NCBI RefSeq assembly: GCF_021730395.1
Contig: NC_069367.1
Coordinates: forward strand, 11,592,501-11,656,500
Source of the DNA: Mercenaria mercenaria
Taxonomy: Eukaryota; Mollusca; Bivalvia; Venerida; Veneridae
Direction: 5' to 3'
Length of the DNA: 64,000 nt
Shown piece by piece: positions 31,898 through 44,538 of this stretch; position 1 is the stretch's first letter; the number at the start of each line of letters is the position of its first letter. The position numbers and the translations under genes are program-made. Below the pieces are notes generated by a model that had not been told where the DNA came from, did no database searches, and was given only the letters and a program-made list of their open reading frames with translations.

Positions 31898-33480
31898 ATG
31901 AGTAGTTCTTCACCTTTTGACAGTGTTTGGGTGGTAAGCTTTAAGGGTAATCAACCTGGAGACGAAGTGCACACAAGGTCTGCAGACTTTGAAACAGCCG
32001 ATGAAATGTCTGAGGTGGCGTCTATTATGAGTGACCACTCTGCTGTGCTAGCGCAGGACGCAAGCAGCGGCAACACAAATGAGAATGCAGTGATCCAGAT
32101 ATCTGCATGATGACTGGTGTGACCGATGTACTGAAAGACATTGTCAAAGAGTTGAAGGAGTTGAAGCAGACCCAGCTAGGCAATCTAGTTCTGTTAATTT
32201 TTCACCACCCATGAATGGTATTGACCAGGCAAGAAGCTATCATAATGATGAAAATCAGGAAGGATTGTACAGTGCACCTATGCGACCACAAAGGGTAGCT
32301 GAAAGTCATGGGTACGGCATACGTGATGACTTGGCATACGTCAACCAAACCAACATTGAAGATGCATCTTTGAGACCACAAAGGTTAACTGAAGGACACC
32401 ATTACGGCATACCCGATAATATGGCATACGTCCACCAAAATAGTTATGAAGGTGCATACATGAGTTCTAAACCGGTTAATGTGAAAATACCTTCTTTTAC
32501 AGGCAAAGTAGACTGGTCAACTTGGATAGCCCGCTTTGAAGCATTGGCTTACAGATATAGATGGGGACGCGAAGAGAAACTTGACCAACTGCTGCCTAGA
32601 ATAGAGAGTCAGGCTAGCGAGTTTGTGTTTACACAACTGCATTCATCTGTTTTACAGAATTATGAAGATTTGATAGCTGAGCTCAGCAGCCGTTACCGTA
32701 AAATTGAAACAGCCGGGTCGTTTGCTGTAAAGTTCAGCAACAGGGTGCAAAAGCAGGGTGAACCGGTGGAAGAGAACGCTGCAGATCTGAAAGCATTGTA
32801 TGAGATGGCTCACAGATACAGATAGCAGGACAAGAGACGAAGATCTTGTGCGTAGGTTTCTGGATGGATTGCTTGACGGAGACATTAGATTTCAAGTAGA
32901 ATACTACAAGGAACCAGCAAACATCGATGAGGCTGTCTTCCATGTAGTGAACTTTATACAGACACGAAATTTCAGGAGGCTGAACATGAGGGATAAAGAG
33001 AGTTTTACCAGACGGATGCTGGAAGAACAGTGTGCTGGTAATCCAAAAATTCAGACTTGTGATGGTGATGACAACAGTCAAAGTACTGAGAAGTATGATG
33101 GGTGCTGGAGCATGGATGACCATGAATGCATGTATATAAACAGAATTCCGGGCTGTAGGAAAATAGAAAATGACAGAAGTAACCATACAGATTACTCAAT
33201 CTATCAAGACAGTGAACAAATGAAGCTACTTCACCATATACTGGAGAGACTGTCAAACCTTGAAAAGGTAGGAGAACCTAACGGGCGGGCGGATCACAAC
33301 AAAAGAACAGCCACGGAAGATATGGAGTGCTTCCATTGCCATAAGAATGGACATTTGGCAAGAAAATGTCCCTTAAAGAAGACCAGAGATAGGAGGACCG
33401 ACGACACGACAACGCAAAAGATAAACAGACCTTTAAACTTTAAGGGACCGGCTCTTTCGGCCGAAGGGCAGTCCAAGTAA
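31898..33480 (+). pseudogene. gag region of LTR element 1
   Basis: Retrotransposon Gag-like capsid region ('IPSFTGKVDWSTWIARFEAL', 'LSSRYRK') followed by a CCHC zinc knuckle 'CFHCHKNGHLARKC'. This is the typical order for Ty3/gypsy Gag. It is a fossil and is not continuous. Confidence 0.75.
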
Positions 33481-34283
33481 ATGATAAAGAAAAGGACACA
33501 GACACTGCCAGGAACAAGGACCAAAGAAGTGAAGTAGCAGCTCACGAAGCAGACGAAAATAGGGAGACAAGTTATGGAATTTATATTGAGGGTAGTGTTG
33601 AAGGGATGCCAGTAGGGTTTCTGGCAGACACTGGAGCCTCAAAGACTATTTTGTCCTCCCGTGTATATCATAGGCTTGATGATACGGATAGGCCACCATT
33701 GGAAAGTTCTGCATACTTGGAGGGTGCAGAAGGTGTGCCTACCAGAGCTTTTGGCAAAGCGGCGTTGAAGATAAAGCTGGGAGGGCTTGATCTTAACATA
33801 GAGGTTGTCGTAGCAGACATTGAAGAAGACGCTCTGCTTGGTCGCGACATCTTGAATTCTGCAGATCTACTGCTTACTAAGAACACTGTGGTGCTAAATG
33901 GAGCAAAGATTATGTGTCACCAAAGACCACGCTCTGCGAAAACACGACGAGTTCTTAACCATGATGACATTAATATTTCTTATAGAGTGGAAACATTTGC
34001 TGATGTTGTAGGAAATAAAGATGATGGTCATTGCATGGGGATGAGTAATAGAGAGAAACCACTGACTTGGTCCAAGGAGGAGGACCAGGTAGTGATATCG
34101 CCGACATTACTACAGACTAATACATCTATGGTAACGGAGTGTCACCTGGATCGGGTCAACGTTCAAAGAGAGTATGCAGATGTAATAAAAGAAACAGAAG
34201 AGTACAACAACCAAGAGACAGACAGGACGCCTCTTCTAAGTGAAGATCAAGAAATGAACAAACTCCCAGGTACTACCAAGTAG
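33481..34283 (+). pseudogene. Aspartic-protease region of LTR element 1
   Basis: It contains the retropepsin active-site style 'LADTGASKTIL' and a later 'DALLGRDIL' motif, as in Ty3/gypsy proteases. No RT domain follows it. Confidence 0.7.
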
Positions 34284-35487
34284 GAGATGTTCCCAGCGGA
34301 TATTTGCCAGCAATTTACCATCCGAACGTTAATGAAGTTCCAGGTCGCTACAAAGAGTCATCAGATGAGGGTCTCATCACATACGGGAACTGCAAGTATA
34401 TGCACGTGGTACCGCTTGCAGCTCTCGAGATGCACCTATGAAACCTCTTTCGATGGGATGTGACTGTGAAATGGTACTACCGCTCAACTTAAGGTTTGAG
34501 GTTTCACAAAGTAACCAGGATTTTATATCTCATGAACACGTACACCAAAGCTTAAACAGCAGCTTCGCACGTAAATGGGAGCTGTATGATACACGACGAG
34601 AAAACACTGTATTCGATCCTGGAGGGCAGACAGACACACGGACGGGAAGCAGACTGATGCAGGATGACGGAGGAGAACAATAAACACTGAGAATTGGACG
34701 TTTAACTGGTTGATGTTGACGCTATACAACCATTAACCATGAAGCCAGGGTGGCAAACAACGGACAACACCAGGGTATTAGCTCAATGCACATGGAGATG
34801 CACACAATTTTTATAGATGCGACTATGATGTCAGACAGACGCTACTTAACGTAATTAACAGCGAAAATCGCACCTCTCACCCTGGGGTACAGACGACAGA
34901 TGCAGACGGGAAGGATGAGCAGATAATATGTAACACTTAGATCCAAGGAGATGATCCCTAGATGTCCACACATTGAAGGGGACGACGGTGCAGCAGTTAC
35001 ATTTAGATGCCACCGGCAAAACAGAACAGAACCGGGAGGGTGACAAGTCAAGGACTTAATATACTTTAAGTGTTACTCTTTAGGACATTAATTAAATCAA
35101 CGAAATGAACAATTATGTGACTCAAGTGTTTGTAAACGGAAAATAAGTTTAAAGACTGTACGTTTTTGTAAAGGGTAGATAAAGCGAAACATAGTTAACC
35201 TGCACTCAAAATCTAGATGTTTGATATGTTTTTAGTGATGTAAGATTAGAAAATAATGGATTGCTATTTATTAACTTATGTACAGTTAAGTTCATTGAAA
35301 TGTTGTGATTTTGATAAACATTAAGGTGATTGATGTAAATTTATTGTAATTTAAGGTGCTTCATTGCATATAACCATTGCTTAAGGTGGTTCACCACATA
35401 CTTGCTACTTGTAAGTCTCCAGTTTAGTTTCTGAAATATTTATTGCAACGGGAGTTTTGCCATGGAAAACCGGGGGGGGGGTGGTAA
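34284..35487. other. Degenerate interior of LTR element 1
   Basis: No RT, RNase H or integrase motif was seen. Short open frames have no recognisable content. A G run of about 10 lies at about 35472. Confidence 0.4.
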
Positions 35488-35945
35488 TGAAGTGTTCTAG
35501 AAATTTTACCTCTCACTCATTCTTCTTTCCTTCACTCGGATTGTTTACTTTCATTTTTTTTGCAGCCTTTACTGGCGACAACGCATGAAGTTGGTTGCTG
35601 TCTTAAGTTAAATTCACAAGACATCAACCCAACATTACGTAGTGTGCCAGCTTTTCGATCCATCCTTCACCTTCGAAGCTGTTTTCCATGTCGGAACTTT
35701 GCCACAGTTTGTGAATGTATTCAGTTTCAGCGATTTATGTCAACAATTCCGTAATCCTTCATTTTACTTTCCTAGTGTTAAATCCTGATTTCATATGACG
35801 CAGCAACATTTATTATGTATTTCTGCTGAGTAATTCCTCGAGATTTTAAGTAAAACATTGTTATTTTGATGTTTTATCACAGTGCACATGTCGTACATGT
35901 ATGTCATATTTGTTTTCACGGTGAGCAATCGTTACGCAACAGTGA
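35488..35945 (+). repeat. Dispersed repeat, inverted relative to 3065-3509
   Basis: Near-identical to the complement of 3065-3509, starting at 'tgaagtgttctagaaa'. It sits between the interior of LTR element 1 and the TATA-containing stretch at 36.1-36.3 kb. Confidence 0.7.
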
Positions 35946-36095
35946 AGCTTATGGAACGGCTTTCGAATTGTTTTAAATTGCTTTATTCGTGATGTTTTGC
36001 CATAATATTTCGAGAGAAGTTTGTAAGACGTCTCTTCATGATTATGCAGTTGTTATTTTATGTATTTTTTGTATTTTTAAGGCATTTTGGCCGTT

Positions 36096-36283
36096 CCCAC
36101 GAAAAATCTGTGGTCCCCACAATTTTTCTGTGGGGCGTTCCACACTGTGGCGTTGTGGACGATCCCACGAAAAATCGGTGGTCACCACAATTTTTCTGTG
36201 GCGCGTTCGTTTTCCACAGCTCCACGCTGTGGGGTTGTGGGCTGATTCTGTGGGGGTATAAATAGGCTTCCACAGTTTCAGTC
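36096..36283 (+). promoter_or_regulatory. TATA promoter-like stretch with two duplicated palindromes
   Basis: Two copies of a near-palindrome of about 40 bp ('cccacgaaaaatc..tgtgg...ccacaatttttctgtgg') lie at 36096-36135 and 36164-36201. TATAAATA follows at 36257-36264 and an initiator-like TCAGTC at 36278-36283. Its place just upstream of the 3' LTR copy of element 1 suggests a U3-type promoter, but the 5' LTR copy lacks it, so ownership is uncertain. Confidence 0.5.
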
Positions 36284-36689
36284 GTGGTCTCCAACTTCAA
36301 AATTCGCACTTGCACACCGTTTTGGCTGTTATTATAATTTTACGACATTTTGGCTTTATATCTAAATTCTAAAGGTGTGCAACATTTTTATTTGTTGTAC
36401 TTTGGCAATTTAAAGGTTTTATTTTAGAATTAATAAATTAGATCTAATAGTTTTGTGCAGTAACAAGACTTTGACTTGGGAACTTATAATTTTAGTTGCT
36501 TCACGACTGTTCATCTTTACAAAAGTTCGGAATATTTTATGAAATGGTTTTCTTTATTTACATCAGAAACTGTTAATGGTTTTAGTAAATAAACTAGATT
36601 AGAAACTTTAGTTCTCGTTCGTAGTGTTTTAAATGATAAGCATTTCCCAAGGGTAATTTTAGAAACTTTAATTGTTGGGAGTTCCAAAC

Positions 36690-36825
36690 TATAGGATTAT
36701 GATTATTATTACATATATTATGATTTGTTTACTTAGTTCACTCTGTATATATTTCCAGATGTTGAAGATTGGTAATGTCAATAAACATTAGAAATCATTC
36801 ACCAAATAGATGTCAGTCTTATTTA
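36690..36825 (+). repeat. 5' LTR of element 2
   Basis: Starts 'tataggattatg', ends 'gtcagtcttattta'. It pairs with 42114-42249. Confidence 0.85.
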
Positions 36826-36878
36826 TCTTCAACATTCCAACAGGACGCTGATTTCAAATCTCACAGTATAACGACAAA

Positions 36879-38000
36879 TTGCAACCGCTGGTAACCATCT
36901 TCAAAATGCCGGAAGTATCCTGCCCAGTTCCTGGCTGTGACTACAAGACACCGGATGTGGATGCCAGTATAATTGTTGAACTTATTAAGGCTCATAGTGT
37001 GACGCACCCAGCTGCTCCACCTGCTGCCGTCGCAAAAGTTGAACGAGTGCGCAGACCAGTCGTTACAGCTGCTGGAACTTCTGAGGATTGGGCTTACTTC
37101 CAATCTAGGTGGAATGACTACGTTACGGCAACAAAGAGTAATGGACCTGATAAGGTCATCCAACTTATTGAGTGCTGTGATGAACTGCTTCGCAAAGGTC
37201 TTACCAGGTCAGCTGGCGGAAGCCTTAAGGACAAAACTCATGATGAAGTTATGGCTTCTATTCGTAAATTAGCGGTGAAGGAAGAGAACACTATGGTAGC
37301 TCGTGTTACGTTACATAATATGCGACAGGATAGAGATGAGACAATCGGGAGTTTTGGCGCACGTTTACAGGGTCAAGCGAACATTTGCAAGTTCATCATC
37401 AAGTGTGCTAACTGTAACGAGAATGTTACCTATACAGAAGCTATAATGCGCGATGTTTTAAGCAGAGGCTTGTGTGACCCTGAAATACATATGGACCTTC
37501 TTGGTGATCAGAATCAAGCTATGTCATTAGAGGATGTGTATAAATTTGTTGAAGCCAAAGAGGCAGGCAAGCGATCTGCATCTCGCCTCTTTGACACACA
37601 AGCTGTAGAAGCGTCATCTAGCTCATATAGACAATCTAAACAACAAGCGAACAGAACTGAACAGGAACTCTGTAACTACTGTGGGAAGCGCGGTCATGGG
37701 AAACAATCTTCAGCAGCCACTCGCCGGTCAAACTGTCCAGCATATGGCCACAAGTGTGACATTTGCCAACGTGATAATCATTTTAAGACAGTGTGTCGCA
37801 GCAAGGACAAACCCTTCTCAAGACGCCCATCCCGTGGTAGACCACCAAAGCACACATCAAGCGAGGATGCGGTGTTTGATAATTTCTGTACTGTGTTTGA
37901 TACATCCCCATTATATTCAAACAGTTCAAATTCTGAAGTGTGCTCTGTTAATAAAACTGTTCCTCTTGATCACCACGTGTATGACACGTTACATGACTAA
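36879..38000 (+). pseudogene. gag region of LTR element 2
   Basis: An N-terminal C2H2-like finger ('CPVPGCDYKT...H...H') precedes a capsid-like region and zinc knuckles ('CNYCGKRGHGK', 'CDICQRDNHFKTVC'). This style occurs in Ty3/gypsy elements of marine invertebrates. Confidence 0.75.
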
Positions 38001-38491
38001 TGGGTACGACAGAAATCAAAACCACAACCATTTATAAATGTTGTTATTCAGACACTGTCACATGATTATGCTGTACTTGGTTTAGATACTATGCATGTAA
38101 CCTCTATTTCAGCTCCAGTTACTGCCTTAGCCAATACCGGATGTCAGAGCTGCCTTGCCGGACTTAAGATAATCCACCGCCTTGGACTCAGCGAAAAGGA
38201 CTTGGTACCTGTAACCATGCGCATGCATACTGCAAACAATGACGGCATAAAGATACTTGGCGCCATCCTCCTGCGCATATCTTGTACAGATCCTAATGGA
38301 CGCACTGCAGTTACGAAACAAATGACTTATGTCACTGACAGCTCAGATAAGCTCTTTCTCAGTAGGGAAGCCTGTGTGAACTTAGGAATTATCCCACCCA
38401 ATTTCCCACAAATGAATGTCCCAGTGGCCAAGAGTCTCAATGCCATCCACGATCCTACTGTAGCACCTTGTGGTTGCCCCTCACGCCAGCT

Positions 38492-38523
<32 letters not shown>

Positions 38524-41500
38524 ATTACCGAAGACGCTACCCTTCCCTGCTACAGTTGAAAATCGTGAAAAGCTTCAACAGTACCTCCTTAACTACTATG
38601 GAGCATCCACATTTAATACATGTGAGCACCAACAACTACCTCTCATGGAATGTCCTCCAATGAAGTTAATGGTTAACCCAGATGCTAAACCGATAGCTCA
38701 CCATACGCCCGTGCCAGTCCCACTACACTGGAGGGATGCTGTTAAGGATGGACTCGACCAAGATGTTCGACTGGGTCTTCTAGAGAAGGTTCCCATTGGT
38801 GACCCTGTTACATGGTGCCATAGAATGGTGGTATGTGCTAAAAAGAATGGCAAACCGAGGCGTACAGTTGATTTCCAAGCACTGAATGTCCACGCTACTA
38901 GAGAAACACACCACACCGCCTCCCCAATCCTACAAGTCAGATCTGTACCAGCCGGCAAAAAGAAGACTATATTTGATGCTTGGAATGGATACCACAGTGT
39001 CCCACTCTGCGAGGAAGACCGCCACTTGACAACCTTCATCACTCCTTGGGGAAGGTACCGTTACAGAACTGCACCTCAGGGCTACATTGCTTCTGGAGAC
39101 GGCTATACTAGACGTTACGATGAGATTGTTGCCGACATAGCCGACAAACTAAGTCTGTAGAGGACGCATTACTATGGGCAGATACCATTGAACACAGTTT
39201 CCATCAGGCTGCTAACTGGCTAGACGTCTGCGGAAGGAATGGCATTGTTCTTAACCCAGAGAAATTTGTCTTTGGTGCTGACACAGTAGAATTTGCCGGT
39301 TTCGTAATATCTCCAACTGAAGTTCGTCCTAGTCCAAGGTACATTCGAGCTATCACTGTCTTCCCTGCCCTCAAGGATCTTACTGATGTCCGGTCATGGT
39401 TCGGTTTAGTTAACCAGGTATCTTATGCTTTCAGCATGGCGGACCGCATGCAACCATTCAGAAACCTGCTCAAACCAGACGTCCGTTTCGAATGGACTGA
39501 CCAGCTACAAGAACTTTTTGAGGAATCTAAGAATGTGATTGCCAGAGAGATTGAAGAGGGTGTTACCATCTTTGACCCTGCTAAACTTACATGTCTGGCA
39601 ACTGACTGGTCTAAAACAGGAATTGGTTTTTGGCTCTTGCAAAAGCACTGCTCTTGTCCTACCGTTAAACCGTTTTGTTGTCACATGGGATGGAAGGTTA
39701 CACTTGTGGGTAGTAGGTTTACCCACTCTGCCGAGTCCCGCTATGCTCGAATTGAAGGTGAAGCCCTTGCAGTTGCGGATGCTCTTGAGAAGGCCAGATA
39801 CTTTGTCCTTGGTTGTTCCGACCTTGTCATCGCTGTGGACGATAAGCCCCTTCTTAAGATATTCAATGACAGATCCCTTGAAGACATTTCAAACACTCGC
39901 TTGCGGAATTTGAAAGAGAAAACCTTGCGTTACAGGTTCAGAATGATCCACATACCTGGAGTGAAACACCGAGCAACGGACTGTCTCTCAAGGCACCCTA
40001 CTGGTGAAGCAGTGCAACTGGTCCTTCCTGACGATATTGCTATGGTAGATGTAGAATGTAGTGTTGTGTCCACTGCAGTACTGACTTTAAACGCTTTAAG
40101 CATCAGATCAGTCACATGGGATAGAGTGAGAACAGCCACTGCAAGCGACTATGATATGCTCCAGCTTTCTGACTTAATTGAACAAGGTATGCCGGCGACC
40201 CGCAGCGAGATGTCTGAGTCAGTCCGAGACTTCTTCCAATTCAGAGAAGACCTGACTACCGTTGATGGCGTCATCCTGTACAAGGACAGAGTCGTTATTC
40301 CAGGCTCACTCAGGGATGAGGTGCTAGCAGCCCTGCACGCGGCACATCAAGGCGTTACATCCATAATATCAAGGGCTGAGGCTTCTGTTTTTTGGCCTGG
40401 CATCACCCAAGCTATCAGTGACATCAGATGGAACTGCACCCATTGCAACCGTATTACACCTTCCAATCCCTGTGCTCCACCCATACCACCTACCTCCCCT
40501 GAATATCCATTTCAGTGCATTTGTGCAGACTTCTTCACATACAAAGGCAATCACTACCTGGTTATTGTTGACCGCTACTCAAACTGGCCAATAGTGGAGA
40601 AAGCAACAAATGCTGCAGATGGTCTAGTATCCTGTTTACGACGAACATTTGTTACATATGGTATTCCGGGCGAGCTTGCCTCAGATGGCGGACCAGAATT
40701 CATTGCCACAGTTACCACAGTTACGCGTACATTCCTCCAAGACTGGGGTGTTCACCACAGACTGTCCTCAGTGGCATTCCCACACAGCAACTGCCGCGCT
40801 GAACTTGGTGTAAAATCAGTTAAACGGCTTTTAATGGACAACACTACAGAATCTGGCGACATAGACACTGATAAGGTGCAACGCGCAATGTTACAACTGC
40901 GAAACACTCCTGAGAGAGACACTAAACTTTCACCTGCGATGTGTGTCTTTTGTCGCCCGATTAAGGACTTTATTCCAATACCTCCTGTCAAATACAAACC
41001 CCACAATACTTGGCAATCTACAGCTTTAGCTCGTGAAGATGCACTTAGAAATAGACATATGAAGTGTGCTGAACGTCTGAGCGAACACACAAAGCGTTTG
41101 TTACCTCTAGCAGTAGGGGATTACGTTCGTATTCAGAATCAAGTTGGTCCTCACCCACTAAAGTGGGACAAGACTGGAGAGGTCATAGAGGTTAGACAAT
41201 ATGACCAATATGCTGTGCGCATCGATGGTTCAAGACGTGTCACCATACGCAACCGTAAATTCCTGCGTAAATACACTCCTGTACAGTTACCAGCGAAGAG
41301 ACTCACAATCGAAACAGATTTAAGCATCACCAAGCCATCTCAGACCCCACCCGCACCTGTCACGCCCTATTTGCCACCTGTAACTCCCGATGTTCAAACC
41401 CCTCCACGGACACCAGCTGAACTTGCACCAAGCCCCATTGGCAAGATACCAAAGACAATACAAACACCAATAGGCCCAAGAACGACATCACCTGTCAGGT

Positions 41501-41709
41501 CTGCTGTCCACAAGGGCTTTGGACGCCGCCTGTCTTTCCCCACACACCCCTCGATTCCCGACAACCAACCACAGAGTGGCAGTCATGATGACTCACAAAC
41601 TGACATTGGAAAGACACCACAGAGTGGCAGTCATGATGACTCACAAACTGACATTGGAAAGACACCAGCCCCTCCAACAGACCCTATACCGACACTTGCA
41701 CCCGTGTAG
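38001..41709 (+). pseudogene. pol region of LTR element 2
   Basis: The order is a protease-like stretch (about 38090-38420), reverse transcriptase (about 38640-39420, 'NGKPRRTVDFQALN'), RNase H (about 39570-39990, 'YARIEGEALAVADALE', 'HIPGVKHRATDCLSR') and integrase (about 40290-41300). The integrase has a zinc-binding H...H...C-x2-C 'CTHCNR', a core 'CADFFTYKGNHYLVIVDRYS' and 'SDGGPEF'. The C-terminal tail is proline rich and contains two direct 48-bp copies at about 41571-41666. It is a fossil with a few breaks. Confidence 0.8.
38493..38523 (+). repeat. C homopolymer
   Basis: About 31 consecutive C within LTR element 2. Its length is likely polymorphic or imprecisely assembled. Confidence 0.9.
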
Positions 41710-42113
41710 CCAAATACTCGACGGTCAACCAAATCCAAGATTCCGCCAGTTTGGCAGCAGGATTATGAACTTGACATGAGCTCAGTGCCATAGACAGACT
41801 GTTTTGTTGATGTGTACTTTTGTTTATTGTTCACATTGTTTATTACTATATACATGTATGTGCCAGTATGTTAACTTTAAGTAAAAGTTTTGTTAATCAA
41901 CATTGGACATCTAGTGAAATATATCAATTAGAGGATCATCATAGTGTTTGACCTCATAACATGACAATCAAAATGATTATAAATATATATACATGTCATT
42001 TTCTTAAACTAGTCTTGTCATAATTATTTTATGTTTGATTCATTTCATTTTATATCTAGTCAGTCTTTGTTTCATACATAACAATACTTCATGCCCAAAG
42101 ACTTATGGGGAGA

Positions 42114-42249
42114 TATAGGATTATGATTATTATTACATATATTATGATTTGTTTACTTAGTTCACTTTGTATATATTTCCAGATGTTGAAGATTGGTAAT
42201 GTCAATAAACATTAGAAATAATTCACCAAATAGATGTCAGTCTTATTTA
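42114..42249 (+). repeat. 3' LTR of element 2
   Basis: Preceded by a purine-rich 'atggggaga' that fits a polypurine tract. Two differences from the 5' copy. Confidence 0.85.
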
Positions 42250-42254
42250 CAAAC

Positions 42255-42855
42255 AGAGACCAGAGTATCCCGTCCCAGCCAGTTCCAGTCAGGTGAGCAG
42301 TCTAGTGTTCCAGTCACGGCGAGCAGTCTTTAGTTGTCCAGTCACGGCGAGCAGTCTTTAGTCGTCCACTCATGGCGAGCAGTCTACAGTGTCCAGTCAC
42401 GGCGAGCAGTCTTTAACCTTCCAGTCACGGCGAGCAGATCACCGAGTTCCAGTCTCAGTTAGCAGCCTACAGCAGTCTACAATAGTTCCAGTTGTATATA
42501 GTCCCAGTCATAATAGTTGGCAACCTATAGAGTGCCAGTCACGCTAACCAATCGTTTAGTTTCAGTCTACCTTGAGCAGACTGTTGAGTGTCCAGTCACC
42601 TCTACCGTACTCTAGTAAATCTCGAGGCCAAGTAATTAATAGTGCCAACACTATCAATATACAATACTTGATACAGGACCCACAGCACAGTTCAGTCCAG
42701 TCTAGTCCAGTTCAGTCCTATACTACACCCAAGGGCTACATTCTGTCAGCCTTTATCGGTATATGTGTTAGGCAGCGACTGACCACTGTCCTAGCATATA
42801 GGCCGTATAATAGTATCCAATGACTGAAGCGTCGCGCAAGGGCAGGAGCGTAACA
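42255..42855 (+). repeat. Second part of the 3' LTR of element 1
   Basis: Continues the LTR after the inserted element 2: 'agagaccagagtatcccgtc' to 'gagcgtaaca'. It carries the same tandem 'ccagtcacggcgagcagtc' units as the 5' LTR, with one unit fewer. Confidence 0.8.
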
Positions 42856-44328
42856 ATATATCCTATGGCCAATTTCTCCATAAGAAATGTGTCCTTATAC
42901 ATATTTAACCTGCTGAACTCCATCTGCATTGAATCATTTTCTTACATCTAGAAACAACATACATGTAAAACCAACATGTGGAATTTTCGTGAAATGACAG
43001 AAACCTTTTTTTTACATTTTCTTTTTCAAATGTTTTCATAACATCTATTAATATTTCTGATTTTTTTTTCTTTTGAATCAATCGACTTATCTGCCTTATT
43101 AATGTAAGGGTCCTCTTGTGCACCAAATTAATACATTGTATAACTCTTAAATTCCTCCATTTCGCTAATATTTTCAAGTACCTCTCCATTTCATTGTCAT
43201 GATTAGAATCGTCTCATATCTTAAACTGTTTCTTGATTTGAAAGTGACTGACTTGTCAAAAGTTTTGTTTTATTTGGAATGTGATTTCAGTTTTATGACC
43301 GATTTTTTTGATCGGTGAACAAATAAACATTTACCCTGCTAAATTTCTAAAATGGACTGGTCCATCATTCAATTTGGGCAATACCATTTATTATTCAAAG
43401 GGGTGTTCACCCAAAATTGACTAACTGAATAGCGAACAGTGCAGACTATGATCAGACTGCATGGATGTGCAGGCTGATCTTGGTCTGCACTGGTCGCAAA
43501 GGCAGATTCACTTGCCGACAGCAGGCTAAAGGTTAAGCCCTTCTTCAAAGTTTATGAGTGACGTTATTTTGGAGGAGTACTAGTATGTGTTATTGTTGTA
43601 GAACTTGTCTTCAGTGAGATAATTGTGTTCATTTGAATTAATCTCTTTGGAGAAAAAGGCTTGGCAATTAATATATTGTTCTTCTTTCAAATTTTTAGGA
43701 GAGGTACACTTTTCCCTTTTCGTTTTTCGTTCGAGACTTCCCATCTGTGTAACTTTAAGACATTGAATCTAAAAAGGTAAATGACAATGAAATCCGGCAA
43801 TTTTCAATTGTAACATGGTTTGTCGAAAAGATACTGACATGTTTTATCAAGATTACGCAAAAAATGAAACCGAAATTCCATTTTCTTTGTGACTGTGTGG
43901 ACAAAAATATGCTTAAATATACAGATGGAATCGTTCGTCCATTTAACTATATCAAAAGCTAGCGATATCATAAAATGAACAGTTCCTATTTCCATTCTTC
44001 GAGTTCTACAATAACGTGGTTATAAGAAGAATTCAGCATGCCAAATTACCGAATATGTTAATCGAAGGTTCATTTTGTAAATCAAAATGAAATTCAAGAA
44101 TGTAAATATCGCAAAGCTAAATTTCTCTGTATATTTGCACATTTCTAACTTTACATTCTGTAGATTGCCATTATTTCCTCTTGTTTCTCTGAAGGCCAAT
44201 ACCGTGCTAAAACAACAGCCTCGTTTGTTGTCAACATTCCTTTCACATCCAGCTAGTGTATTCCCAAGCGATATGACAAAAAAAAAACATGATTTTTCCC
44301 TCTTACAGTTCAACACTAGTATTGTTAA
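42856..44328. other. Intergenic with MITE relative
   Basis: About 43420-43540 resembles, in reverse, the MITE family of 44329-44538 ('gcagactatgatcagactgc', 'ggtcgcaaaggcagattcac'). No coding region is supported elsewhere. Confidence 0.45.
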
Positions 44329-44538
44329 GCCTTATCATGCTGGACAAGACTAGTTGATTCTGCCTTTGCGACCAGTGTAGATCATGATCAGCCTGCACTT
44401 CCGTGGAGTCTGATCAAGATCTGCACTGTTCGCTATGCAGTCAGTATCTTTTTGGTAAGCACCCCTTTCAACAGTTAATGGTACTGTCCAAATTGGAAGA
44501 TGGACACGTTCATTATAGAAATTTAGCATGGTAAGGGC
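44329..44538. mobile_element. Clam MITE ('ccttatcatgctgg' family)
   Basis: Ends 'ttaagccttatcatgct' and the complement of 'agcatggtaagggctaa' are inverted. The interior has the typical 'tctgcctttgcgaccagtgt', 'gatcatgatcagcctgcac' and 'ggtaagcacccctttc' strings. The right end coincides with the stop codon of the minus-strand gene at 44538-44540. Confidence 0.7.

Larger units (their letters stand above)
36690..42249 (+). mobile_element. LTR retrotransposon fossil 2 (Ty3/gypsy-type)
   Basis: Identical-length LTRs of 136 bp (36690-36825 and 42114-42249) differ at two positions (about 1.5%), so the insertion is young. Target duplication CAAAC lies at 36685-36689 and 42250-42254, inside the 3' LTR of element 1. 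Interior order is gag, protease, RT, RNase H, integrase, as in Ty3/gypsy. All domains are recognisable, but the coding region is broken in about two or three places. Confidence 0.85.
31003..42855 (+). mobile_element. LTR retrotransposon fossil 1 (Ty3/gypsy-type), split by element 2
   Basis: The 5' LTR is about 31003-31762 and its partner is 36546-36689 plus 42255-42855, interrupted by LTR element 2. LTR ends resemble TGTTA...TAACA. The interior holds a gag region and an aspartic-protease region but no recognisable reverse transcriptase or integrase. It is therefore broken and non-autonomous in its present form. The two LTRs differ at roughly 2% of compared positions plus one 22-bp repeat-unit difference, suggesting a fairly recent insertion. 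No convincing outer target duplication was found. Confidence 0.75.

Noticed and set aside
31003-42855. Outer target duplication for LTR element 1
   Set aside because: Sequences beside the two outer ends do not match, so none is claimed.
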